Below are positions 29,067 to 37,054 of a stretch of 64,000 nucleotides of DNA, one piece after another. The DNA is from Bacillus mesophilus (lineage in GTDB: Bacteria; Bacillota; Bacilli; Bacillales; SA4), in NCBI RefSeq assembly GCF_011008845.1, contig NZ_JAAIWM010000002.1:310001-374000 (forward strand), written 5' to 3'. A program made the position numbers and the translations under genes. The notes below the pieces were generated by a model that saw only the letters and a program-made list of their open reading frames with translations, was not told where the DNA came from and did not search any database. Within the stretch, counting starts at the first letter, position 1; every line of letters begins with the position of its first letter.

Positions 29067-29453
29067 ATGGAAATCAAGAAAATAAATCCTGAAAATGTTG
29101 CCCCACCTATCGCGCAATATCACCATGTAACAGTCATCCCAAGAAATGCAGAACTGATTGTTTTGTCTGGTCAGATCGGAAATGAGCAAGACGGTTTTTT
29201 ACCAATGGATATAGAAACTCAGTTCTCAAATGCACTTGAAAATATTAAATCTATATTAAAAAGTGAAGGACTGGATACTAGTAGCATTTTTAAAATAAAT
29301 ATTTGGTTAACAGAAAAAATGGATAGAGAGTTCTATACAGAAAAATGGAATGCATTTCATAATCAATCACCACCAGCTACAACCTTAGCTTATGTCAGTT
29401 CTTTAGCAAGACCAGAAATAAAGGTAGAGGTCGAAGCTTGGGCTGCACGATAA
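29067..29453 (+). CDS. RidA (YjgF/YER057c/UK114) family protein
   Basis: A 128-residue protein of the RidA family. RidA hydrolyses reactive enamine/imine products of PLP enzymes such as 2-aminoacrylate; other family members have different roles. The strand SGQIGNEQDG (about residues 36-45), the helix LENIKSILKSEGLDTSSIFKIN and the tail PEIKVEVEAWAAR fit the trimeric fold. The usual catalytic Arg (about residue 105 in RidA) appears as SSLARPEIKVEVE. AAAGAGG precedes ATG 29067; the long N-terminal extension in the same frame has no ribosome site. Confidence 0.85.
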   Translation: MEIKKINPENVAPPIAQYHHVTVIPRNAELIVLSGQIGNEQDGFLPMDIETQFSNALENIKSILKSEGLDTSSIFKINIWLTEKMDREFYTEKWNAFHNQSPPATTLAYVSSLARPEIKVEVEAWAAR

Positions 29454-29588
29454 GAGTTATGTAACAAAACATAGTACTTTTGCTTTCATAGCACTATCTT
29501 TGTTTAAATTAGTACTTCAATGAATATGACTGCTATAAAACAATTCCTATTCTTTCTTCGTTTTCTTCTTACCGATTAATCTCAACCT

Positions 29589-29643
29589 AAAAAAAAGATC
29601 GAGTCAATTTCTACTTAGTGAAATTGACTCGATCTTTTTTTTA
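29589..29643. terminator. Strong bidirectional terminator
   Basis: A perfect stem of more than 20 bp (AAAAGATCGAGTCAATTT with AAATTGACTCGATCTTTT) with a ten-base loop and T-runs on both strands, between convergent genes. Confidence 0.93.
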
Positions 29644-29645
29644 TA

Positions 29646-29855
29646 TTAACGTGAAGGCTTTGGTGGTTGGCATACTTCACATTTTCGTTGGTTATTATTT
29701 TTAAACTTTGTAAAAGTCTTTTCAAAATTACTACCACAAGCACATTTAAATAGTAACTTTTGTGAAAAACCATGATATTCGGTTGTTAACAACTTACTTT
29801 CTGAGTTTTTCTCTACAAATTCTCTGATTTTTCCGATTGACCATTGTTTATTCAT
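29646..29855 (-). CDS. Small protein with treble-clef-like zinc domain
   Basis: A 69-residue protein that is essentially one domain. It opens with a WSIGKIREFVEKNS helix and LLTTEYHGFSQKL, then has F-K-C-A-C-G-S and R-K-C-E-V-C-Q, four cysteines that could bind zinc. This layout resembles the zinc-ribbon or treble-clef repeat domains (DUF723-like) found in homing endonucleases and phage DNA-binding proteins. GGAGG lies nine bases before ATG 29855. It has no partner domain, so it may be a stand-alone DNA-binding protein or a leftover of a larger mobile gene. Confidence 0.6.
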   Translation of the reverse strand: MNKQWSIGKIREFVEKNSESKLLTTEYHGFSQKLLFKCACGSNFEKTFTKFKNNNQRKCEVCQPPKPSR

Positions 29856-30062
29856 TACACGATACCTCCAAAATTTTATCTCTAGGCGGAGGCTTGCTTG
29901 GCATCCGTTCATTATGAGTAAATTCAAAAATTCTTAAGTATCTACTATAACATATGCACTGTACATTTACATTTGCAAAAAATAAAAGTGTAGATACCGT
30001 TCACCTTATTCTATAGATTGTATTAAGTTTAAGTTATTTACACTTAAAAGATATTGGCGAAA

Positions 30063-30566
30063 CTAAGTTTTCTTGCCAGCATAAATAAAATGAGTCTTGT
30101 CGAAAATTACTGATTCCTTTTCTAGATTGAACTCAATTTTCTCCGCTACACGTATTGAAGGAGTATTCTTGGGATTGATTATACTAATTAACCTGTTTAA
30201 ATCCAATTGATCGTAGCCATAAGTTTTACAGGCTCTGGCTGCTTCGGTTGCAAATCCCTTTGACCAATAGTTTTTGTTGATATGGTATCCAATTTCAACT
30301 TCAGTTTTTCCATCTACATACTGCTTAATAAGACCACAATCACCTATTAACTCTTCGGTTTCCTTCAAACATACTCCCCATAACCCGTAGCCATCTATAT
30401 CGTATCTATGCTGATTTTTCTCAATCCATTTTTGTGTTTGTTCTAAGTTAAATGGTGCTGGATAATACAACATCGTCTCATCATCAGAAAAAATAGAATA
30501 CAGAGTATTTATGTCATCTTGAATGAATGGTCTCAGGTACAACCTTTCTGTTTCTAAAATAATCAT
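30063..30566 (-). CDS. GNAT acetyltransferase, RimJ/RimL-like
   Basis: A 167-residue acetyltransferase of the Acetyltransf_3 (RimJ/RimL-like) group. The N-terminal ETERLYLRPFIQDD motif, the IGYHINKNYWSKGFATEA acetyl-CoA segment and the NPKNTPSIRVAEKI end are all typical. The family acetylates ribosomal protein N-termini or small amines; the target here is unknown. GAGGGG lies nine bases before ATG 30566; the ATG three codons earlier follows the site with no spacing. It is transcribed alone. Confidence 0.85.
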   Translation of the reverse strand: MIILETERLYLRPFIQDDINTLYSIFSDDETMLYYPAPFNLEQTQKWIEKNQHRYDIDGYGLWGVCLKETEELIGDCGLIKQYVDGKTEVEIGYHINKNYWSKGFATEAARACKTYGYDQLDLNRLISIINPKNTPSIRVAEKIEFNLEKESVIFDKTHFIYAGKKT

Positions 30567-30703
30567 GACGTGCATCCCCTCTCATAAAGATTATTACTTT
30601 TATTTTAAAGGAATTGTTAATGAATGGTAATAGGAATTAATTTATGGGATTGAGCAGAAGATAAAATTGATAAATTCCGCTAAATAGAAAGGGGTAAATA
30701 GTA

Positions 30704-31765
30704 GTGAGCAAGCATGCTAAAATCCGACTTCAACAAGTAATTATTGCTCTATTAGTACTTGTGTTTTGTATGAACGGTCCTCTATCAACACAGGCTCAGG
30801 TTACAAGGATCCCAACCGCTGGTATTGCCATAAACGGGAAGGTTGTAAATGGAATTCAGCCGATAAAAATGGATGGAAAAGTCTATCTACCATTTGTTCA
30901 GTTATCAAAAATCTTAGGGTACAACGACATCCAATATAATAGCAATAATGCTACTTTTCAACTAACGGATGGTTCCACTATGCTTCGAGCAACCGTGGGT
31001 GGATCAATAGCTAGAAAAAGTAATGAATATATTCATATTGACCCTGTACGTTGGTACAATAAGACAGCTTATATATCAGTAACTGCTGGTAGTGCTTTAT
31101 TTAATGTGTATATGTACTTTAAGCCTGAGAACGGCTCTATTCAAGTTCAAAAACCGGCAAAGCAATATATTGTCCAAAATGGTGATACGCTTTATGAGAT
31201 TGCTCGTGCTCACCATACGACAGAATATCATTTAAAGACAGCTAACAACCTAAAGTCAAACATGATAATGGTAGGACAACGATTAAAAATTCCTGCTAGA
31301 AGTAAAACGAAAGAAACAGAACCGATTCGTGAGAAAGCTCCTGTTAAAATTACCAAACCACAAGCAAAACCAAGTACGGTTAGGACAGACATTATCAACC
31401 AAGCTAAAAAGTACCTAGGCGCTGGTTATAAATTCGGAGCAACACTTGCGGAAGCACCTAGACTTTTTGACTGCTCATCATACACTCAGCTTGTTTTTAA
31501 ACAAAATGGAATCAATATTCCAAGAACATCTAGAGATCAGGCGAGTCAAGGAACACATGTTCAAAAATTAGAACAAGGTGATCTATTATTTTTCACGGAC
31601 AATCAGCTTTATTCTGATGGACGAGTAGGACATGTTGGAATTTATATGGCAGATGGCAGCATGATTCACGCTTCTTCCTCAAAGGGTGTCACGATTACTA
31701 AAAATGTACTCAACAATCCATACTGGGGTAAAAACTATCTATTTGCAAAGCGCGTCATTAAATAA
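30704..31765 (+). CDS. LysM-NlpC/P60 cell wall hydrolase with CuAO-N domain
   Basis: A 353-residue secreted peptidoglycan hydrolase. After a signal peptide (cleavage probably after AQA or TQA, about residue 31) come a copper amine oxidase N-terminal-like domain (about 38-145), one LysM (154-197, YIVQNGDTLYEIA...GQRLKIP), a basic-Pro linker, and a C-terminal NlpC/P60 domain. The catalytic Cys257 is in FDCSSY and the His lies in GHVGIYM (about 312). LysM binds the glycan strand; NlpC/P60 cuts D-Glu-DAP-type peptide bonds. Start is GTG 30704 with AAAGGGG nearby. A terminator follows. Confidence 0.88.
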   Translation: MSKHAKIRLQQVIIALLVLVFCMNGPLSTQAQVTRIPTAGIAINGKVVNGIQPIKMDGKVYLPFVQLSKILGYNDIQYNSNNATFQLTDGSTMLRATVGGSIARKSNEYIHIDPVRWYNKTAYISVTAGSALFNVYMYFKPENGSIQVQKPAKQYIVQNGDTLYEIARAHHTTEYHLKTANNLKSNMIMVGQRLKIPARSKTKETEPIREKAPVKITKPQAKPSTVRTDIINQAKKYLGAGYKFGATLAEAPRLFDCSSYTQLVFKQNGINIPRTSRDQASQGTHVQKLEQGDLLFFTDNQLYSDGRVGHVGIYMADGSMIHASSSKGVTITKNVLNNPYWGKNYLFAKRVIK

Positions 31766-31772
31766 CGAACGT

Positions 31773-31806
31773 AAGCAGAAAGGATTATTCCTTTCTGCTT
31801 TTATTT
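31773..31806. terminator. Bidirectional terminator between convergent genes
   Basis: AAGCAGAAAGGA and TCCTTTCTGCTT pair around a four-base loop, followed by TTTATTTTTT. It overlaps the end of the convergent radical SAM gene. Confidence 0.87.
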
Positions 31807-32631
31807 TTTGACTGGTGGTAAAAAGCCATCTTGACTAACAAAAATTTGCTCTTTTGGCATATATCTTGTTAGCTCTTCTACTAGTTTTTTATATGCTTCC
31901 GGATGATACCATTCCTCTAACTTATGCTCCTTATAAAGCTTTTCAATCCCTAAACTGGTAGTTCTCTTTCCTTTACTTCCATCCCCCATAAAATAATCAT
32001 CGATGGTTACACGATTTACAGTTGATGCTAAGGTAGAAGCAAAATTATCTGAGAAAGGTAGAAGTGGAGCAACTGCAGCCTGCGTGGGGATCCCTTCACT
32101 AGCAAACTTCTTTAAGACACTCATTCGTGCAGCTATTGGTGGGGCGGTGGGTGAAAAGATTCTTCTCACCTCATCCAAATCTGTTTCTACGGTCATGCTT
32201 AGTAACACTCGTTCTCCTAATCCTTTTAAAAGACCAAGATCCCGTTTAACCAACGGACTCCGGGTTTGGACAAACAAAAAATCCGGAGGCTCTTCATTCA
32301 TTGCCTCTAAAAGTGATCTTGTAATTTCCGCATCACTTTCAGTAGGTTGGTAAGGGTCTGTGCTAGACGACATAAAAATTGAAACAGACTCATACTTTTT
32401 CCTAGCTTTTTTCATATCACGGATATACTGCTCTTTAGCATTTTTTTTAATGTCGACCCACGTTCCCCAATCTTCCTTGCGAAACAAATTAACAGGCATT
32501 TTGCGAACATAACAATAGCTACAGCCAAAACTACAGCCTATATATGGATTGAGGGAAAAGGTATAGCCCTCTAAAAAGCCACTAGCTGGAGTAAGTAATT
32601 GCTTTGTCATTTTTTCGGTTATGTTGATCAT
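31801..32631 (-). CDS. Radical SAM protein, SPL/Rv2578c-like
   Basis: A 276-residue radical SAM enzyme. Residues 33-40 carry the CxxxCxxC [4Fe-4S] motif (Cys33, Cys37, Cys40, in GCSFGCSYCY). Like spore photoproduct lyase-related proteins of the Rv2578c type it has a SSSTDPYQP motif shortly after and then RSPLVKRDL. Its reaction is unknown. AAGGAG lies before ATG 32631; the 22 earlier codons lie in a repeat element and lack a site. Upstream is repeat copy 32651-32767. Confidence 0.82.
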   Translation of the reverse strand: MINITEKMTKQLLTPASGFLEGYTFSLNPYIGCSFGCSYCYVRKMPVNLFRKEDWGTWVDIKKNAKEQYIRDMKKARKKYESVSIFMSSSTDPYQPTESDAEITRSLLEAMNEEPPDFLFVQTRSPLVKRDLGLLKGLGERVLLSMTVETDLDEVRRIFSPTAPPIAARMSVLKKFASEGIPTQAAVAPLLPFSDNFASTLASTVNRVTIDDYFMGDGSKGKRTTSLGIEKLYKEHKLEEWYHPEAYKKLVEELTRYMPKEQIFVSQDGFLPPVKK

Positions 32632-32650
32632 TTGAATCTCCTTATAGAAA

Positions 32651-32767
32651 AGCTGAAGCACCCCGTTTAGCCCTGACAAGCAAATGTTCCTACCCAACTA
32701 AAAGGGTGCCTTTTCCCTTTTAATTGGGGAGGGTTATTTGACTCGAAGGGCTGGGTGCTGAAGCTAG
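32651..32767 (+). repeat. Dispersed hairpin-scaffold repeat, copy 1
   Basis: Shares with copies at 42761-43005 (inverted) and 44597-44717 the segments GCACCCCGTTTAGCCC, GACAAGCAAATGTTCC, GGGTTATTTGAC, and GGGCTGGGTGCTG. Ends pair (AGCACCC with GGGTGCT; AGCCC with GGGCT). The inner hairpin 32692-32729 is CCCAACTAAAAGGG with CCCTTTTAATTGGG. The remaining bases to 32825 repeat a CTGAAGCACCACG-like fragment. Confidence 0.8.
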
Positions 32768-32825
32768 ACAATATAGAACAACTGAAGCACCACGATACCC
32801 ATAGTTCGATTAAGGCGCAGGAACT

Positions 32826-33476
32826 CTAGTTGTGAAAAAACACCTCAAGATCCTTTACACTTTTTAAAATATGTGTCGGCTTAGCGTCTTGTAGCTCTTT
32901 TTCCGCTCCATATCCATAGGTTACTCCAATAGAATCTATCCCAATCGTATTAGCACCAATAATATCGTACTTTCGATCACCAATCATAATAAAATCCTTC
33001 AATGAGTAGTTATTAAATCTCTCTACTATGTACTGAATAATCTCAGCCTTTGAGGACCTAGTTCCATCTAGATTACTTCCTACATTAAGATCAAAGAAAT
33101 GTTCTAGGTTAAAATATCTTACTATTTCTTCTGAAAAGACAGTTGGTTTGGAAGTAGCTATTACCAACTTATATCCCTGTTTTCTTAAATCCTCTAGTAA
33201 TGTAGGAATTCCTTCGTACAACGTATTCTCATACATTCCTGTTAGTTTAAAGCGGTCTCTATAGTATTCAATTGCAGTCAACGTTTCATTTGGATTAAAG
33301 GAATAATAGTCTTTAAATGAAACCTGTAGTGGTGGACCAATAAAGCATTCCAAGATGTCTAGATTATTTTCTTCAATACCCATTTTACTCAGAGCAAATT
33401 GTACCGATTTCGTAATACCTACTTTTGGATCTGATATTGTCCCATCTAAATCAAATAAAATTACCTTATATTTCAT
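32826..33476 (-). CDS. HAD family hydrolase, phosphoglycolate phosphatase-like
   Basis: A 216-residue haloacid dehalogenase-type phosphatase. Motif I is FDLDGTISD (nucleophile and acid/base Asp) near residue 8, a helical cap follows with IGPPLQVSF, motif II is VIATSKPT, the Lys of motif III is near SSKAEII, and motif IV is MIGDRKYDI. This resembles the PGP/GPH subgroup acting on small phosphate esters. The ATG at 33476 is chosen; TTG four codons earlier sits almost on AAGGAG. Its 3-prime end touches repeat copy 1. Confidence 0.85.
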   Translation of the reverse strand: MKYKVILFDLDGTISDPKVGITKSVQFALSKMGIEENNLDILECFIGPPLQVSFKDYYSFNPNETLTAIEYYRDRFKLTGMYENTLYEGIPTLLEDLRKQGYKLVIATSKPTVFSEEIVRYFNLEHFFDLNVGSNLDGTRSSKAEIIQYIVERFNNYSLKDFIMIGDRKYDIIGANTIGIDSIGVTYGYGAEKELQDAKPTHILKSVKDLEVFFHN

Positions 33477-33769
33477 CAGATTGATCAAACTCCTTTTACC
33501 GAATCTATTAAATTGGAGTAAATTCCAACTTAAGTTAATTTCTCCAGTAGTAACATCACAATAATAATACCATTTAGAGGCCCGTGAAAAGCTGGTTTTA
33601 TAGGAATTAATTTTAGAGTAGTATTAAGCAAATAATATGAGTTTGCTAACTTTGCACACAATTTCCTATAAAAATATAGTCTGTTTATTATCTTAATATT
33701 TTCTTAAACTAATGATTGAGATATAACGTAAAAAACGTTTACCTATTCTAACCTGAAAGAGGCAGTTAT

Positions 33770-34405
33770 ATGAAAATGGATTCGCCAAAAGTACCTAAAG
33801 ATTTACCTATTAAAAACTTCCATGATATTTTGTATGAGGAAGATCCAGAATTAGAAATGTGCATGGTTAATGATTGTACTTTCTCTGATGAAGTGCTAAA
33901 AAAAGTCCGATTATCTAAAATGATTATAAAGAATTGTAAGTTCAACAATACCGACTTCAGTCATATAGAAATGACAGATGTTTTGTTTGAGAATTGCGAT
34001 TTCTCCAATTCAAATTTAAATAGTTCATATATGCATAGATCTGTGTTTAAGGGCTGTAAACTACTAGGTATTAACCTTACTGATTCTCGAATAGGGCATG
34101 TTCAATTTGACCATTCTTTACTGAACCTAGCAACACTCGGAAATTCTAAGCTAGAAAGAGTATCATTTCAGGACACTTCATTGGAAGGTTCAGATTTTTA
34201 TGATTGTATATTTAAAACAGTAGAGTTTAGTAAGTGTAATATTAACTCTGCAACATTTGAAAAAACTTCACTTAAGGGGATTGATATAAGTGATTCCACT
34301 TTTGAATCACTAACTGTATCCATTCCTGATCTTAACGGTTGTAAAGTATCTACGTTGCAAGCCATTCAATTTGCAACTCTATTGGGATTGGTCATTACTG
34401 ATTAA
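33770..34405 (+). CDS. Pentapeptide repeat protein
   Basis: A 211-residue protein with a run of pentapeptide repeats, A(D/N)LxX style, from about residue 50 to 185 (for example CKFNNTDFSHIEM, CDFSNSNLNSSYM, DTSLEGSDFYDC). These form a right-handed quadrilateral beta helix. Some members, such as Qnr and MfpA, mimic DNA and protect gyrase, but many have no known role. The first 45 residues are outside the repeats. AAAGAGG precedes the ATG. It is transcribed alone. Confidence 0.85.
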   Translation: MKMDSPKVPKDLPIKNFHDILYEEDPELEMCMVNDCTFSDEVLKKVRLSKMIIKNCKFNNTDFSHIEMTDVLFENCDFSNSNLNSSYMHRSVFKGCKLLGINLTDSRIGHVQFDHSLLNLATLGNSKLERVSFQDTSLEGSDFYDCIFKTVEFSKCNINSATFEKTSLKGIDISDSTFESLTVSIPDLNGCKVSTLQAIQFATLLGLVITD

Positions 34406-34522
34406 AATGAGGAAAGCAGAGGTGTACTGTTTAGTCCTAACTTGCAATAGCTATATTAATCTCGTCAATTAGTAACTTTACACTTGGAGTATTTTCAACT
34501 ATAACCTTAATAACATACAAAA

Positions 34523-34554
34523 GGCTAATGCTCTATGTACCAAAAGCATTAGCC
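34523..34554 (-). terminator. Terminator after the membrane protein gene at 34615
   Basis: GGCTAATGCT and AGCATTAGCC pair perfectly with a 12-base loop; TTTTG follows on the minus strand. Confidence 0.7.
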
Positions 34555-34614
34555 ACTGTTCGTTCCTATTTATGTGGTTACTCTTAATTCTTGTAAGGTC
34601 ATAGCCGCCCTTTT

Positions 34615-35202
34615 TCAATTTTCTTTGTACACTGTTTCTTGTCTTGTGAAGACTGCCCGCTGGAGGCCGCGTAAGCCAATAATACTAAGCCTTAGCCAAA
34701 TCCAGCTGTATACAAGCGAAAAAAGCATAATAAATAGTAGAACAGTCGGATCAAAGGCTGAAATAACAGACGGTCCAAGAATTGGGAATTTTAAGGCATA
34801 CAACAAAATTGAGATGCCTACAGTTAGTGATAGTCCTGACAGTAGAATAATTGCAACGGGACTTTTCCATAATCGCAATCCTACTCCAAGAGCCAACCCA
34901 ATTAATCCAGTTGTAAATGGAAATACCATTAGCTCACTAGGCTGGAGAATAGCTAGCAAAAGAATAGTTGAGATATATGTCATAAAACCAATTCTTATTG
35001 AAATGACTGTTGCGATGACGATTGGTAAGGTTGTAAGAATGCTAATCACATAACCAAATCCTACAAAGATCCCCGCCGACTGAAATATAGAAGCTAGTGC
35101 TGCTAAAATTCCACCCAGCACAATCTTCATTGTTCTCGTGTAATGACGCCCCATCACGACTTCTAGTTCCTCTTGGTTGCCAATGAAATGCTTCCACTTC
35201 AT
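34615..35202 (-). CDS. Integral membrane protein, ECF S-component-like
   Basis: A 195-residue protein with about five or six membrane segments and a basic N-terminus (RHYTRTMKI). The G-G-I-L-A-A-L-A-S-I-F-Q-S and long hydrophobic layout resemble substrate-binding (S) components of energy-coupling-factor vitamin transporters; no substrate motif is visible. GGGGAGGTGGGGG precedes the ATG. No ATPase genes adjoin it. The assignment is tentative. Confidence 0.6.
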   Translation of the reverse strand: MKWKHFIGNQEELEVVMGRHYTRTMKIVLGGILAALASIFQSAGIFVGFGYVISILTTLPIVIATVISIRIGFMTYISTILLLAILQPSELMVFPFTTGLIGLALGVGLRLWKSPVAIILLSGLSLTVGISILLYALKFPILGPSVISAFDPTVLLFIMLFSLVYSWIWLRLSIIGLRGLQRAVFTRQETVYKEN

Positions 35203-35456
35203 TCCCCCACCTCCCCATTAATAGGTAAATGCAGGACCCATTCTTTTTAGACCTATATTTTTACTAGGCTACTCCGTTATATAAGGTCTTGCACTTAATG
35301 GTAAATTCAAGACTCTATCCTGCACCCGTTTCGTTGCAAGGTTTATCCCACCATCTCCATTTATTTCCTTTTTATGAATTCGTTTACAGTATCCTGCCTA
35401 GTATGTAAAACTATTCAGCAAAAAAGAGAAAGGGTTCGTTGTTCCAAGAATAAAAA
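35203..35456. other. 254-base gap upstream of the membrane protein gene
   Basis: No promoter or known riboswitch was recognised. On the minus strand there is an open frame ending VQDRVLNLPLSARPYITE with no good start, and a GTCTTG/CAAGAC hairpin. It may be a leader region or a gene remnant. Confidence 0.3.
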
Positions 35457-35499
35457 AACACCCCAAAAGTTAGTTTCATACTAAAACTTTTGGGGTTTT
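35457..35499. terminator. Terminator after the cupin gene
   Basis: CACCCCAAAAGTT and AACTTTTGGGGT pair around a 13-base loop, with TTTT on both sides, 12 bases past the cupin stop. Confidence 0.85.
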
Positions 35500-35510
35500 A
35501 TTTCATAGAA

Positions 35511-35870
35511 TTAAATGGATTGTAAGTCAGCTACTGTTCTCTCATTAACCTCAGTACCTGTATTTAATGTAGATTTAGGCTCAAAAAGTAAGACATGAAC
35601 CTCTTCTTCTGCAACGGGTAAATGTTCAACACCCTTTGGCACAATAATGAATTCACCTTCATTTATGGTGATATCCTGATCCCTGAACTTTAGTAAGAGA
35701 CTACCTTTAATGACAAGAAACATTTCGTCTTCATGTTCATGATGATGCCAAACAAACTCACCTTTAAGCTTTGCAAATTTGACTTGCATATCATTTATTT
35801 CTCCTGCTATTTTAGGGCTCCAATGTTCATTGAATAAGGTGAATTTCTCCTGTATATTAACCTTTTCCAT
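35511..35870 (-). CDS. Cupin domain protein
   Basis: A 119-residue single-domain cupin. Motif 1 is W-H-H-H-E-H-E-D-E-M-F-L-V-I-K-G (metal-binding His and Glu residues, about 41-56) and motif 2 is PKGVEHLPVAEEE (about 78-90). Small cupins of this type bind a metal and may act as isomerases, dioxygenases or ligand-binding proteins; the role here is unknown. GGAGG precedes the ATG. It follows yqjE-type genes but a terminator at 35895-35919 separates them. Confidence 0.85.
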   Translation of the reverse strand: MEKVNIQEKFTLFNEHWSPKIAGEINDMQVKFAKLKGEFVWHHHEHEDEMFLVIKGSLLLKFRDQDITINEGEFIIVPKGVEHLPVAEEEVHVLLFEPKSTLNTGTEVNERTVADLQSI

Positions 35871-35894
35871 TATTAATTCCTCCTAAAGCCTAGT

Positions 35895-35919
35895 AAAAAA
35901 GAGGCCTTCGCCTCTTTTA
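35895..35919 (-). terminator. Terminator after yqjE
   Basis: AAAAGAGGC and GCCTCTTTT pair around a four-base loop (CTTC/GAAG), overlapping the yqjE stop region. Confidence 0.82.
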
Positions 35920-37035
35920 TTGTGCAACCTCTTGAATAATTGCTACTACAAACTCAGCAGTCTTTACTAATTCTTCTATTGGCATTCTTTCATTTGTTGT
36001 ATGAATTTCCTCGTATCCGACAGAAAGGTTAACCGTTGGGATGCCGTGACCTGCGATCACGTTTGCGTCACTTCCACCACCGCTTTTTTGTAGCTCTGAA
36101 GTACGACCAATGGAAGCAGCTGCACGACGCGCAACTTCTACTACATGATCGCCTTCTCCATATTTAAAGCCAGGATACATAACGGTAATTTCCACTTCTG
36201 CACGTCCACCCATTTCAGAGGCTGCTGATTCGAATGCTTCTTTCATCTTTTGAACCTGTGCTTCCATCTTCTCTCCTACTAATGAACGGGCTTCAGCCAA
36301 GATGTCAACACGGTCACAAACGATATTCGTTTGTTGACCACCCTCAAATCTGCCAATATTAGCAGTTGTTTCTTCATCGATTCGACCAAGTGGCATCTTT
36401 GCAATCGCTTTTGAAGCGATTGTGATTGCCGACACACCCTTTTCTGGAGCAACACCAGCATGAGCTGTTTTTCCAAGAATCGTCGCCTTCACTTTTGCTT
36501 GAGTGGGAGCGGCCACAATGATGTTCCCTACTTTTCCATCACTGTCTAATGCATATCCGTATTTTGCCACAATCTTAGAAGGATCAAGTGCTTTTGCACC
36601 TACAAGTCCTGATTCTTCTCCAACTGTAATAATGAATTGGATTGTACCATGTTCAATATTGTTTTCTTTTAGCGTTCTAATTGCTTCAAGCATTGCCGCT
36701 ATTCCTGCTTTATCATCAGCACCTAGAATCGTTGTTCCATCCGTCACCACATATCCATCTTTTACAGAAGGCTTTATTCCTTTACCCGGAACAACAGTAT
36801 CCATATGAGATGTAAAGTAGATTGGATCTACACCTTCTTTTGTACCTTGAAGTGTACAAATTAAATTCCCTGCACCATGTCCTGTTACTTCAGTCGTCTC
36901 ATCATCAAAAACGTCTACTCCAAGAGCTGTGAATTTCTCTGTTAATACTTTAGAGATTTCAGCCTCAAACTTTGTTTCCGAATCAACTTGAACTAGCTCT
37001 AAAAACTCTTGTAATAATCTTTCTTGGTTAATCAA
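35917..37035 (-). CDS. yqjE: M20 family peptidase YqjE (PepT-like)
   Basis: A 372-residue M20 metallopeptidase similar to peptidase T-type enzymes, which cut tripeptides. Metal-site motifs are TSHMDTVVPG (His and Asp), ILGADDKAGIAAM (bridging Asp), ITVGEESGLVGAK (catalytic and metal Glu) and LDSDGK. A dimerisation domain follows TAHAGVAPEKG. GGAGG lies before the ATG. It is the third gene of a unit with the epimerase and the carboxylase genes, as in B. subtilis yqjC-yqjD-yqjE. Its substrate in this unit is unknown. Confidence 0.92.
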   Translation of the reverse strand: MINQERLLQEFLELVQVDSETKFEAEISKVLTEKFTALGVDVFDDETTEVTGHGAGNLICTLQGTKEGVDPIYFTSHMDTVVPGKGIKPSVKDGYVVTDGTTILGADDKAGIAAMLEAIRTLKENNIEHGTIQFIITVGEESGLVGAKALDPSKIVAKYGYALDSDGKVGNIIVAAPTQAKVKATILGKTAHAGVAPEKGVSAITIASKAIAKMPLGRIDEETTANIGRFEGGQQTNIVCDRVDILAEARSLVGEKMEAQVQKMKEAFESAASEMGGRAEVEITVMYPGFKYGEGDHVVEVARRAAASIGRTSELQKSGGGSDANVIAGHGIPTVNLSVGYEEIHTTNERMPIEELVKTAEFVVAIIQEVAQ

Positions 37036-37054
37036 TGATTGTTCCTCCTATCAA

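Noticed and set aside
34574-35053. 159-residue ORF on the plus strand
   Set aside because: Antisense to the membrane protein gene at 34615-35202, with no ribosome site; the opposite strand has clear membrane-protein structure.
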